From Microlunatus sp. Gsoil 973 (GTDB lineage Bacteria; Actinomycetota; Actinomycetes; Propionibacteriales; Propionibacteriaceae): 64,000 nt of DNA. The position numbers and the translations under genes were made by a program. The stretch is from assembly GCF_009707365.1 (NCBI RefSeq), contig NZ_CP046122.1:2232001-2296000 (forward strand), written 5' to 3'. Each line of letters begins with the position of its first letter. Position 1 is the stretch's first letter. The notes under the pieces are model-generated. The model was not told the origin of the DNA and did no database searches. It was given only the letters and a program-made list of their open reading frames with translations. Below are positions 1 to 6,771 of the stretch, piece by piece.

Positions 1-37
1 GACAGTGCCGTCGCGGCGCTTTTCGCCCAACCGGCAC

Positions 38-1759
38 TCAGGAACGGCGCCCCGGCGCTGCGCGGGAGGCCAGTTCGAGCAACTCCTCGGCGTGTGCGAT
101 CGAGGACTCGGTCTTGTCCAGCCCGGCCATCATCCTGGCAAGTTCGGCCGCCCGTTCGGCATTCGTGACCCGGCTGACGCCGCTGGTGGTGACCTGCCCG
201 TCGTCGGCCTTGGCGACGACGTAGTGCCGGTCGGCGAAGGCCGCGACCTGGGCCAGATGGGTGACGACGATCACCTGGGAATGCCTGGCCAGGGCCGCCA
301 GTCGGCGTCCGATCTCGACCGCGACCTTGCCGCCCACGCCGGCGTCGACCTCGTCGAAGACGAAGGTGCCACCCGCATCGTCGCCGGCCAGCACGACCTC
401 GAGTGCCAGCCTTACCCGGGACAGCTCACCGCCGGAGGCGACCCGGGCAAGATTGCGCGGCTCGGTACCGGGATTGGCACTGAACAACAGTTCGACCTGG
501 TCCCGGCCGTACGGGCCCGGCTCGGTGGGTGCAATGGCGAATTCCAGCCGGGCGTGGGGCATGGCCAGGGCCGCCAGCTCGGCAAGGACGAGTCTGCTGA
601 GTCTCCTGGCAGCAGTGGTACGGAGTCTGGTGATGCTGCCGGCCTGGTCGGCCAGGCGGGTATCGAGTTCGGCGAGCCGGACCTGGAGTTCCTCGATCCG
701 CTCGTCGCCGGTCTCCAGTTCGCCGAGCTGCCGGTCGGCGTCGGCGCTCCAGGCGAGCACCTCGTCGACGGTCGTGCCGTACTTGCGGGTGAGTTGGGCG
801 AGTTGGGAACGGCGGGCGGCGACCTCCTCCAGCCGGCCGGGCGAACTCTCCAGGCCGGCCAGATAGCGGCTCAGGTCGCCGGCCAGATCGCTGAGCAGGT
901 AGCCGACCTCAGCGATCCGCTGGGAAAGGCCCGCGGCGTCGGCATCCAGCCCGGCAAGCTGTTCGGCGGCCTTGCGCGCGATGCCGATGGCGGAAAGGGC
1001 GTCCGCGGCACCCAACGAGGCGTTCGGATCGTCCTCGTCACCGGCGATCGCGACCATCGCGGTCGTCGCTGCGATCTGCAGATCGTCGGCGGCCTGCAGC
1101 CGGGACGCTTCGGCGGCCAGCGTCTCGTCCTCGCCCGGTTGCGGCTGGACCGCACCGATCTCCTCCAGGCCGAAGCGCAGCAGGTCGATCTCGCGGGCAC
1201 GTCGTTGGGCGCTGCGACGCAGCTCGTCCAGTTCCGCAGCGGTCCGCCGCCGCTCGGTGTAGTCCACGCCGTAGGAGGTAAGCACGGTCGCCAGTTTCGG
1301 CCCGGCGAAGCGGTCGAGGATCTCCCGCTGCCGGTCGGATCTGCCGAGCCGGACCTGCTCGGACTGGCCGTGCACGGTGACCAGTTCGGCGACCAGGTCG
1401 CCACAGGTCGCCGCGGGTACCTGCGCGCCGCCCAGATAGGCCCGGCTACGTCCGGCGGCAGTCAGATGCCTGGCCACCAACAGTTCGTCGTCCTCCACAC
1501 TGCCGCCCGCTTCGGCGACGGCCTCACCGACGGCAGCGGACCGCTGCGGAAGCCGGAAGACGCCTTCGATCCGGGCGCGCTCAGCGCCGGTCCGTACGGC
1601 GCCGGCGTCGGCGCGGCTGCCCAGCAGCAGGGCGATGCCGCTGACGATCATGGTCTTGCCCGCACCGGTCTCACCGGTCACCACGGTCAGCCCGGGGTCG
1701 AGGTCGAGCGTCGCCTCACTGATCACTCCGAGATCGGTGATCCGCAGCTCCGCGAGCAT
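38..1759 (-). CDS. recN: DNA repair protein RecN
   Basis: This is an SMC-like ATPase of the RecN family, which acts early in double-strand break repair by homologous recombination in the cytoplasm. The Walker A motif GETGAGKT is at residues 29-36. A long alpha-helical, coiled-coil-type middle region follows (about 150-370). The C-terminal half carries FVFDEVDAGVGG (Walker B/signature region) and IVVTHLAQVAAFAD. At 573 aa it is a full-length RecN. The ATG lies 3 nt after the nadK stop codon, so translation is probably coupled. The order tlyA-nadK-recN is the same as in Mycobacterium tuberculosis and other actinobacteria. Nothing unusual is seen in the protein. Confidence 0.96.
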   Translation of the reverse strand: MLAELRITDLGVISEATLDLDPGLTVVTGETGAGKTMIVSGIALLLGSRADAGAVRTGAERARIEGVFRLPQRSAAVGEAVAEAGGSVEDDELLVARHLTAAGRSRAYLGGAQVPAATCGDLVAELVTVHGQSEQVRLGRSDRQREILDRFAGPKLATVLTSYGVDYTERRRTAAELDELRRSAQRRAREIDLLRFGLEEIGAVQPQPGEDETLAAEASRLQAADDLQIAATTAMVAIAGDEDDPNASLGAADALSAIGIARKAAEQLAGLDADAAGLSQRIAEVGYLLSDLAGDLSRYLAGLESSPGRLEEVAARRSQLAQLTRKYGTTVDEVLAWSADADRQLGELETGDERIEELQVRLAELDTRLADQAGSITRLRTTAARRLSRLVLAELAALAMPHARLEFAIAPTEPGPYGRDQVELLFSANPGTEPRNLARVASGGELSRVRLALEVVLAGDDAGGTFVFDEVDAGVGGKVAVEIGRRLAALARHSQVIVVTHLAQVAAFADRHYVVAKADDGQVTTSGVSRVTNAERAAELARMMAGLDKTESSIAHAEELLELASRAAPGRRS

Positions 1760-1762
1760 CGC

Positions 1763-2791
1763 CTACCCGTCCTGTCCGTCGGGCTGTCCACTCTCCCGTC
1801 CGTCACTCGTCCGTCCTGCCTCGGGTGACCGGGCCGCGGCGTCACGCGCTGCTTGATGCCTGAGTTGGGCGGCACCCCGCCAGCCCTCGACCCGGAGCCC
1901 GAACTTGTGCACCAACCGGTCGGTGAACGGAGCCTCGGACAGCCTGGCCAGCCGCAACCGGTGCCTGCCCTGGACCACCTCGACCCGCATGCCCCGACGC
2001 AGAATGGTCGACCGGCGTCCGTCGCACCAGACGACGGCTTCGGGAGCCATCCCGTCCAACATCTCGATCAGCACCCGGGAGCGGGGACTCAGCACCATCG
2101 GCCGGGCGAACAGGGCGTGCGCACTCAGCGGCACTACGAGCATGGCGTCGACCCCCGGCCAGATCACCGGCCCGCCGGCGGAGAACGCGTACGCCGTGGA
2201 ACCGGTAGGAGTCGACACCAGCACACCGTCACAGGACCAGCGGGACAGCGGCCGCCCGTCGATCTCCACCATCAGCTCGAGCATCCGCTCGCGTGCCGCC
2301 TTCTCAATGGTGACCTCGTTGATCGCGAACGAACTCCACAGCAGATGCTCGCCGTCGAGGATCCGGACGTCGATCGTCGACCGCTCCTCCACCCGGTAGG
2401 TGCGGTTGACCACGGATTCGACGATCAGGTCGATCTCGCTGGATTCGGCCTCGGCCAGGAATCCGACGTGACCGAGGTTCACCCCGAGCAGCGGAATGTC
2501 GGCGGCCATCACCCATTCGGCACCGCGCAGGATCGTGCCGTCTCCGCCGAGGACCACGATGAGTTCGATGCCTGCTGCGGTACCACCCAGTCCGACGACC
2601 GGATCGGCCTCGGGAAGCACCTCGATGCCGGGATGAGCCGTGCCCAGCCCGAGATTGGTGATGTCGGCGGGCGGGAGCGCGCAGACGATCCCCGCGCTCG
2701 ACAGCCCGCTGATCAACCGGCTGGCAGCCTTGATCGCCTCGTCGCGTCCGGTGTGGGTGAGCACGGCGACCCGACGGACCACACCCGGCAT
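1763..2791 (-). CDS. nadK: NAD kinase
   Basis: ATP/polyphosphate-dependent NAD kinase, which makes NADP from NAD in the cytosol. The diagnostic motifs are present: LGGDGTILRGAE, NLGHVGFLAE and TPTGSTAYAFSAGGP. I placed the start at the ATG at 2791 (MPGVVRRVAVLTHTG), giving 342 aa, because homology-like sequence begins there. A GTG at 2836 is an alternative and would begin 26 nt after the tlyA stop. The frame stays open to 2944, but that extension lies inside tlyA and does not look like NadK. No strong Shine-Dalgarno precedes either start, so the N-terminus is the uncertain part. Confidence 0.93.
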   Translation of the reverse strand: MPGVVRRVAVLTHTGRDEAIKAASRLISGLSSAGIVCALPPADITNLGLGTAHPGIEVLPEADPVVGLGGTAAGIELIVVLGGDGTILRGAEWVMAADIPLLGVNLGHVGFLAEAESSEIDLIVESVVNRTYRVEERSTIDVRILDGEHLLWSSFAINEVTIEKAARERMLELMVEIDGRPLSRWSCDGVLVSTPTGSTAYAFSAGGPVIWPGVDAMLVVPLSAHALFARPMVLSPRSRVLIEMLDGMAPEAVVWCDGRRSTILRRGMRVEVVQGRHRLRLARLSEAPFTDRLVHKFGLRVEGWRGAAQLRHQAARDAAARSPEAGRTSDGRESGQPDGQDG

Positions 2792-2861
2792 GGCACCGGC
2801 AGGGCCGGTCTGGTCGGCTTCGGCGATCACTCGCACAGCATAGGCGGTCGGGCCGGACCTG

Positions 2862-3665
2862 TTAGGGCGACTGCGCGTGGAACAGCCTGGCCATGACCTC
2901 GCTGCCTGCGGCGTCGCCCGCCGGGTCGTCGTCGCCGTCGGCATGGCCGAACAGCACGAAGTACTCGACGTTTCCCGCGGGTCCGGGAACTCGGCTCGGT
3001 ACTGCGTCCTGCGGCCACCAGCCCAGGGCTGCGGCAGCGTGGATCACCGAGCGCACCGCCTGCTCGCGCAACCGGGCGGCCCGGACGACGCCACCCTTGC
3101 CGAGAAGCTCACGGCCGACCTCGAACTGCGGCTTGATCATGGTCAGCAGCCGGCCGTCGGGTTTGATCACCGAGGTCAGTGGTCCGAGCAGCAGGGTCAG
3201 CGAGATGAACGACACGTCGGCGACGACCAGGTCCACCGGTCGTCCACCGATCGCCTCCGGGTCAAGATCACGCAGATTCAGGCCCTCGTAGGACGTGACT
3301 CGCGGATCGTTGCGCAGCACAGGGTCGAGCTGGTCATGTCCGACGTCGACGGCGATCACCTGCCGACAGCCGCGGTGCAGCAGAACCTGCGTGAAGCCGC
3401 CGGTGGAAGCACCGGCGTCGAGGGCGAGCGGTGGCACGTCGACACCAAGATCATCCAGTGCGCCGAGCAGTTTGTACGCCGCCCTCGAGACGTACGGATC
3501 GGCTTCGGTCAGCTCCAGCCGGTCATGATCGTCGACAGCCAGCGATGCCTTCGCCGCGGATCGCCCGTTGACCAGCACCCGGCCATTGTCGATCAGTGAT
3601 CGTGCGTGGCTCCGCGATCTGGCCAGGCCGCGGGTTGCCAGCTCGACATCCAGCCGGCCACTCAC
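2862..3665 (-). CDS. tlyA: TlyA-family rRNA 2'-O-methyltransferase
   Basis: TlyA methylates the ribose 2'-O of 16S and 23S rRNA, a modification tied to capreomycin sensitivity in mycobacteria. Residues 1-60 are an S4 RNA-binding domain (RLDVELATRGLARSRSHA). The rest is an FtsJ-like SAM-dependent methyltransferase with the SAM loop LDAGASTGGFTQVLL, VDLVVADVSFISL and MIKPQFE. The length of 267 aa is typical. The start is GTG. It stands 19 nt downstream of a small conserved gene and just upstream of nadK. Confidence 0.95.
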   Translation of the reverse strand: MSGRLDVELATRGLARSRSHARSLIDNGRVLVNGRSAAKASLAVDDHDRLELTEADPYVSRAAYKLLGALDDLGVDVPPLALDAGASTGGFTQVLLHRGCRQVIAVDVGHDQLDPVLRNDPRVTSYEGLNLRDLDPEAIGGRPVDLVVADVSFISLTLLLGPLTSVIKPDGRLLTMIKPQFEVGRELLGKGGVVRAARLREQAVRSVIHAAAALGWWPQDAVPSRVPGPAGNVEYFVLFGHADGDDDPAGDAAGSEVMARLFHAQSP

Positions 3666-3684
3666 CCGAACCGTCCGAGCGTGA

Positions 3685-3894
3685 TCAGCCGTCCGACGCC
3701 GAATGATCGGCGTTCAGTGCGGCGTGCAGGTCCTCGTGCACCCTGGCCAGTCGATCATGGTGATCGGCCAAGGGCTCGGATTCGATCCCCTGCAGCGATT
3801 GCAGGGCACGATCGACCTCCGGCTCACCGGTCACCGGCACCTCTGGCCGGCCGGCCTCGGTCGGGTCCTTCCGTTCCGGAGCCGGCTCGCTCAC
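3685..3894 (-). CDS. Small conserved actinobacterial protein (Rv1693-like position)
   Basis: A 69-aa acidic, Pro/Glu-rich protein with a helical stretch (EVDRALQSLQGIE ... HDRLARVHEDLHAAL). No catalytic motif, signal or membrane segment is visible. A small protein of this kind occupies the same slot between the HAD phosphatase and tlyA in M. tuberculosis (Rv1693), which is the main reason to treat it as real. Its GTG start overlaps the stop of the upstream phasin-like gene by 4 nt (GTGA), which supports translation. Function unknown. Confidence 0.75.
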   Translation of the reverse strand: MSEPAPERKDPTEAGRPEVPVTGEPEVDRALQSLQGIESEPLADHHDRLARVHEDLHAALNADHSASDG

Positions 3895-4502
3895 GACCCG
3901 GCCCCGGTGGTCTTCCGAGCCGCCTTCTGCGCTCCTGCTGATTTCCGGGTAGGTGCTCCGGCGGTGGTGTTCTTGGCCGCGGTCTTCGTCGTGGCCTTCT
4001 TGGCAGCGGTCTTCGGGGCCGTGGTCTTCTTGGCCGCAGCCTTCTTGGTGGCCGTCGCGGCGGTCTTCTTGGCCTCGGTCCTGGCGGCAGGAGCCGCGGT
4101 CTGGGCAGCGCTCTTCACCACGGCAAGATCGTTCCGCAGTTGGGCGACCTCATCCCGCAGCGCGGAGACCTCGTCGGCCCTGGCCAGTCCCAGCCGGGTC
4201 AACGACTTCTCCAGCTCGGCGGTGATCGTCCGCTGCAACAGAGCCTGGTTGGCCTTTCGGGCGGCAATGATCTCCTCGGCCAACTGGTTGATCCGGGCAC
4301 CGGCCTCGGATGCCGCCTCACCAAGATCAACATTGTCCAGACCGGCCTGGTTCAACAGCCGCTCGGCCAGCTGCTTGGCGCGGTTGCGGGTCATCCTGGA
4401 CGCCCCGTCGATCGCCGCGCCGAACGCCTCGGCGAGTGCGGAATACCCGGGCACCGTCTGCCCGAGCCTTGCTCCCCGGCGTGACTCGTCGTCGTTGCTC
4501 AT
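3891..4502 (-). CDS. Phasin-like coiled-coil protein with Lys/Ala-rich histone-like tail
   Basis: A 203-aa protein in two parts. The first 120 or so residues are helical and heptad-like (AKQLAERLLNQAGL ... SALRDEVAQLRNDLAVV), resembling phasin/PHA-granule or coiled-coil scaffold proteins. The last 70 residues are an Ala/Lys/Thr repeat (AKKTA, TKKAAAKKT, AKKATTK), like the tails of actinobacterial HupB and histone H1. I chose the ATG at 4502 because GGGAG sits about 8 nt upstream; the longer frame from 4562 has no such site. The tail suggests binding to DNA, RNA or another polyanion, but this is inference. Confidence 0.75.
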   Translation of the reverse strand: MSNDDESRRGARLGQTVPGYSALAEAFGAAIDGASRMTRNRAKQLAERLLNQAGLDNVDLGEAASEAGARINQLAEEIIAARKANQALLQRTITAELEKSLTRLGLARADEVSALRDEVAQLRNDLAVVKSAAQTAAPAARTEAKKTAATATKKAAAKKTTAPKTAAKKATTKTAAKNTTAGAPTRKSAGAQKAARKTTGAGS

Positions 4503-4604
4503 GATGTCGTCTCCCTGTCGCCTGATCTGTGCCGGACCGTCGGCGCTGGTCTGCTGGACCAACGGTAGCCCTGCACCAACGGTAGCCGCGGATCGTCGTC
4601 ACTG

Positions 4605-4646
4605 CCGAGTTCTGATCACCTGACGTGGCACCGAGTTCTGATCACC
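4605..4646 (+). repeat. Direct repeat pair, 26-bp period
   Basis: The 16-mer CCGAGTTCTGATCACC occurs at 4605-4620 and again at 4631-4646, exactly 26 bp apart. The core CTGATCAC recurs a further 26 bp on (4664-4671) inside the left end of the IS. The outer bases also form a CTGCCG/CGGCAG inverted pair. A shorter pair (ACCAACGGTAGCC at 4558-4570 and 4575-4587) lies next to it. Together these fill the gap between the phasin-like gene and the IS; no gene is seen. Confidence 0.7.
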
Positions 4647-4653
4647 GGCAGTC

Positions 4654-4659
4654 GCTAGC
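4654..4659. repeat. Target-site duplication, left copy (GCTAGC)
   Basis: GCTAGC immediately precedes the left inverted repeat of the IS and is repeated at 5751-5756 after the right one. It fits the NCTAGN six-base target duplication reported for Bordetella IS481. Because the hexamer is palindromic, it also extends the inverted repeats by eye. Confidence 0.85.
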
Positions 4660-5750
4660 TGTACTGATCACGGACGTTAGTTACGGCGTGCCGGCTGGAC
4701 GATGACGAGGACCTCCGGGTGAGGTGTGAAGCGACCAAGCAAACACATCTCAGACACCGGAGGTCCTCGTGTCCCACGTTAACGCTGTTCTGACCCCGAC
4801 TGGTCGTCTGCGGCTGGCCCGGCTGATTGTCGATCAGGGTTGGCCGTTGCGCCGGGCCGCGGAGCGGTTCGGGGTATCGGTGACAACGGCAAAACGGTGG
4901 GCTGACCGGTACCGTTCCGATCGGGCCGCGGGGGCCGCGGGATTGCGGGATCGATCGTCCCGCCCGCGGGTGTCGCCGGGGCGGACGCCGACCAGGATCG
5001 AGCGCCGGGTGGTCGGCTTGCGGGTCTCGCGCCGGTGGGGGCCGGCCCGGATCGCCTACCGGCTGGGGCTGGTGGTCTCCACCGTGCACAAGATCTTGCG
5101 TCGCTACGGCTGTCCACTGTTGACGTTCACCGACCCGGCGACCGGGACCCGGATCAAGACCGGCCGCACCAAGATCAACTCCTATGTCCACCAGGCGCCG
5201 GGAGACCTCATCCATGTCGATATCAAGAAACTGGGCCGGATCCCCGACGGCGGCGGCTGGCGCGTCGTGGGTCGGGTTCAGGGTCAGAAGAACACCCGTA
5301 GGGGAAAGATCGGCTACTGGTACATCCATAACGCTGTCGATGATCACACCCGGCTCGGCTACAGCGAGCTGCTGACCGATGAGAAGAAGGAGACCGCGGC
5401 CGCGTTCTGGCAGCGGGCCAACAGTTACTTCGCCTCAGCAGGCATCGTGGTCAAACGCGTGCTGACCGATAACGGCTCCTGCTACCGCTCCAAGCTGTTC
5501 GCCGCAGCCCTGGGCGAAGACATCAAACACAAACGCACCCGGCCCTACCGGCCCCAGACCAACGGAAAAGTGGAGAGATTCAACCGCACCATGCTGCAGG
5601 AATGGGCCTACGCCCAACCCTATTCATCCGAAGCAGAACGCGCCGCCTGCTTCACCGACTGGCTCCACACCTACAATCACCACCGCGGACACACCGCACT
5701 CGACGGCAAGTCACCAGCCGACCTCGTACCTAACCTCCGTGGACAGAACA
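4660..5750 (+). mobile_element. IS481-family insertion sequence, intact, 1,091 bp
   Basis: The element is bounded by imperfect terminal inverted repeats. The left end reads TGTACTGATCACGGACGTTAG; reading inward from 5750 the right end is TGTTCTGTCCACGGAGGTTAG. About 21 of 26 positions match. Both ends abut GCTAGC. A single transposase frame fills the element. It is inserted between the HAD phosphatase gene and the phasin-like gene, at the stop codon of the former, and disrupts neither. Intact ends, matching target duplication and an intact frame suggest a recent insertion. Confidence 0.93.
4705..4770 (+). promoter_or_regulatory. Hairpin covering the transposase ribosome-binding site
   Basis: ACGAGGACCTCCGG (4705-4718) is a perfect inverted complement of CCGGAGGTCCTCGT (4757-4770), with a 38-nt loop. 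The right arm contains the GGAGG Shine-Dalgarno (4759-4763) and runs into the GTG start at 4769. A transcript entering from outside the IS would fold and hide the RBS. This resembles the read-through protection known for IS10 and IS50. The effect on translation is inferred. Confidence 0.7.
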
Positions 5751-5755
5751 GCTAG
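4769..5755 (+). CDS. IS481-family transposase (DDE)
   Basis: A 328-aa transposase with an N-terminal helix-turn-helix (about 27-48, RRAAERFGVSVTTAKRWADR), a second winged region (about 75-112) and an rve-type integrase core. Candidate catalytic residues are D151 (LIHVDIKKLG), D234 (VLTDNGSCYRS) and E269 (PQTNGKVERFNRTM). The start is GTG with GGAGG 5 nt upstream. The TAG stop is not encoded within the element: its bases (5753-5755) belong to the duplicated GCTAGC target. The frame has no visible damage. Confidence 0.93.
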   Translation: MSHVNAVLTPTGRLRLARLIVDQGWPLRRAAERFGVSVTTAKRWADRYRSDRAAGAAGLRDRSSRPRVSPGRTPTRIERRVVGLRVSRRWGPARIAYRLGLVVSTVHKILRRYGCPLLTFTDPATGTRIKTGRTKINSYVHQAPGDLIHVDIKKLGRIPDGGGWRVVGRVQGQKNTRRGKIGYWYIHNAVDDHTRLGYSELLTDEKKETAAAFWQRANSYFASAGIVVKRVLTDNGSCYRSKLFAAALGEDIKHKRTRPYRPQTNGKVERFNRTMLQEWAYAQPYSSEAERAACFTDWLHTYNHHRGHTALDGKSPADLVPNLRGQNS

Positions 5756-5756
5756 C
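5751..5756. repeat. Target-site duplication, right copy (GCTAGC)
   Basis: Second copy of the IS target hexamer. Its CTAG core supplies the TAG stop of the transposase on the plus strand (5753-5755) and the TAG stop of the HAD hydrolase on the minus strand (5754-5752). Confidence 0.85.
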
Positions 5757-6771
5757 CGTCGCCCAACAGCGCACGAACCCGCGTCGTCAGGCGATCGGCG
5801 AGGTCGAAGGCGTCGACCGGGAGTTCACCGTCGGCGCACTGCCAGCACAACCGGGTCGCCGCCCAGATGGCGTCGACCAGTTCGTCGTCGGACGGTTCCC
5901 GGGACAACGCGACGTGTTGGTGATCAAGGTTGGCCTCGATGGAGCCGACCGCGATCCGGTCCTCGCCAGCCTGCCGGGCCACGCGTTCCCCGGCCAGAAG
6001 ATCACCGGCGTTCAACCCGATGTGGGTGGGGCGTTCGAGGCCGATCGCCGAGAACAGCTGGACCGGGCCGTGGGCGCCGGTGAGCACCAGCATGCTATCC
6101 AGATCGAGATTGCCGGCACCGGCGATGTCGGTGTCGATCCGGTCACCGACGAAGATCGGCCGCCGGCTGCCGAGCCGCCGTAGGGTCTCCTCCAGCAGCG
6201 GGCGTTCGGGTTTGCCCGCCACCAACGGATCGGTCTCGACGGCGGTGCGCACCGCGGCCACCGCCGCACCGTTGCCCGGCACCAGACCGCGTTCGGTCGG
6301 CCGGGTCGGATCGGTGTTGGTGGCGACCCAGAGCGCCCCGCGCCGGATGGCCAGTGCCGCCTCGGTGATCAACTCCCAGCTGAGCTCGGGATCGTAGCCC
6401 TGGATCACCGCCAGCGGCTTGTCGTCGGCGCTGCTCACCGCAACGAGACCGAAATCGGACAACGCCTGCTGCAGACCGTCGCCGCCGACGGCGAGCACGC
6501 GGGCACCGGGACCGAACCGCTCGAACAGCACACGCGCGCCGGCCTGGGCGGAGGTGACGACGTCCTGTTCGGTACAGCGGATGCCGAAGCCGCGCAGTTG
6601 TTCGGCGACGACCTCCGGCGTGCGGGCGGCGTTGTTGGTGACGAACCCGACGCGTACGCCGTGTTCCTGCAGGCCCGTCACGGCCTCCGGTGCGCCGGCG
6701 ACGGGATCCGGACCGAGATACAGAACTCCGTCCAGGTCGAACAGAACGGCGTCGTAGCGATCAATCAGCAC
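5752..6771 (-). CDS. HAD-IIA hydrolase, probable glycerol-3-phosphate phosphatase type (Rv1692-like)
   Basis: A haloacid dehalogenase-superfamily phosphatase of the NagD/IIA subfamily. Motif I is DAVLFDLDGVLYLG near the start, motif II is VRVGFVTNNAART, the lysine motif is AGKPERPLLEETLRRLG, and motif III is IFVGDRIDTDIAGAG. In M. tuberculosis the syntenic gene (Rv1692) is a glycerol-3-phosphate phosphatase in phospholipid recycling, so that role is likely here but inferred. I chose the GTG at 6771, preceded by a GAGGGGGG-type RBS and overlapping the upstream gene by 11 nt; an ATG at 6798 is possible. The stop codon lies in the IS target site, yet the C-terminus looks complete because the pre-insertion target already contained that TAG. 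Confidence 0.9.
   Translation of the reverse strand: MLIDRYDAVLFDLDGVLYLGPDPVAGAPEAVTGLQEHGVRVGFVTNNAARTPEVVAEQLRGFGIRCTEQDVVTSAQAGARVLFERFGPGARVLAVGGDGLQQALSDFGLVAVSSADDKPLAVIQGYDPELSWELITEAALAIRRGALWVATNTDPTRPTERGLVPGNGAAVAAVRTAVETDPLVAGKPERPLLEETLRRLGSRRPIFVGDRIDTDIAGAGNLDLDSMLVLTGAHGPVQLFSAIGLERPTHIGLNAGDLLAGERVARQAGEDRIAVGSIEANLDHQHVALSREPSDDELVDAIWAATRLCWQCADGELPVDAFDLADRLTTRVRALLGDG

Noticed and set aside
1-37. Start of a further gene after recN (a GTG follows the stop directly)
   Set aside because: Only 12 codons are visible and they do not match a family I recognise, so I do not call a gene.
5-1828. 607-aa open frame on the plus strand across recN
   Set aside because: It is antisense to the clearly recognisable recN. 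Its composition (Gly/Gln/Asp/Arg runs) is what high-GC third-position bias produces on the opposite strand, and no domain is seen.
5752-6771. HAD phosphatase broken by the IS
   Set aside because: The insertion is at the TAG stop itself. The target already contained that stop, so the protein is complete.
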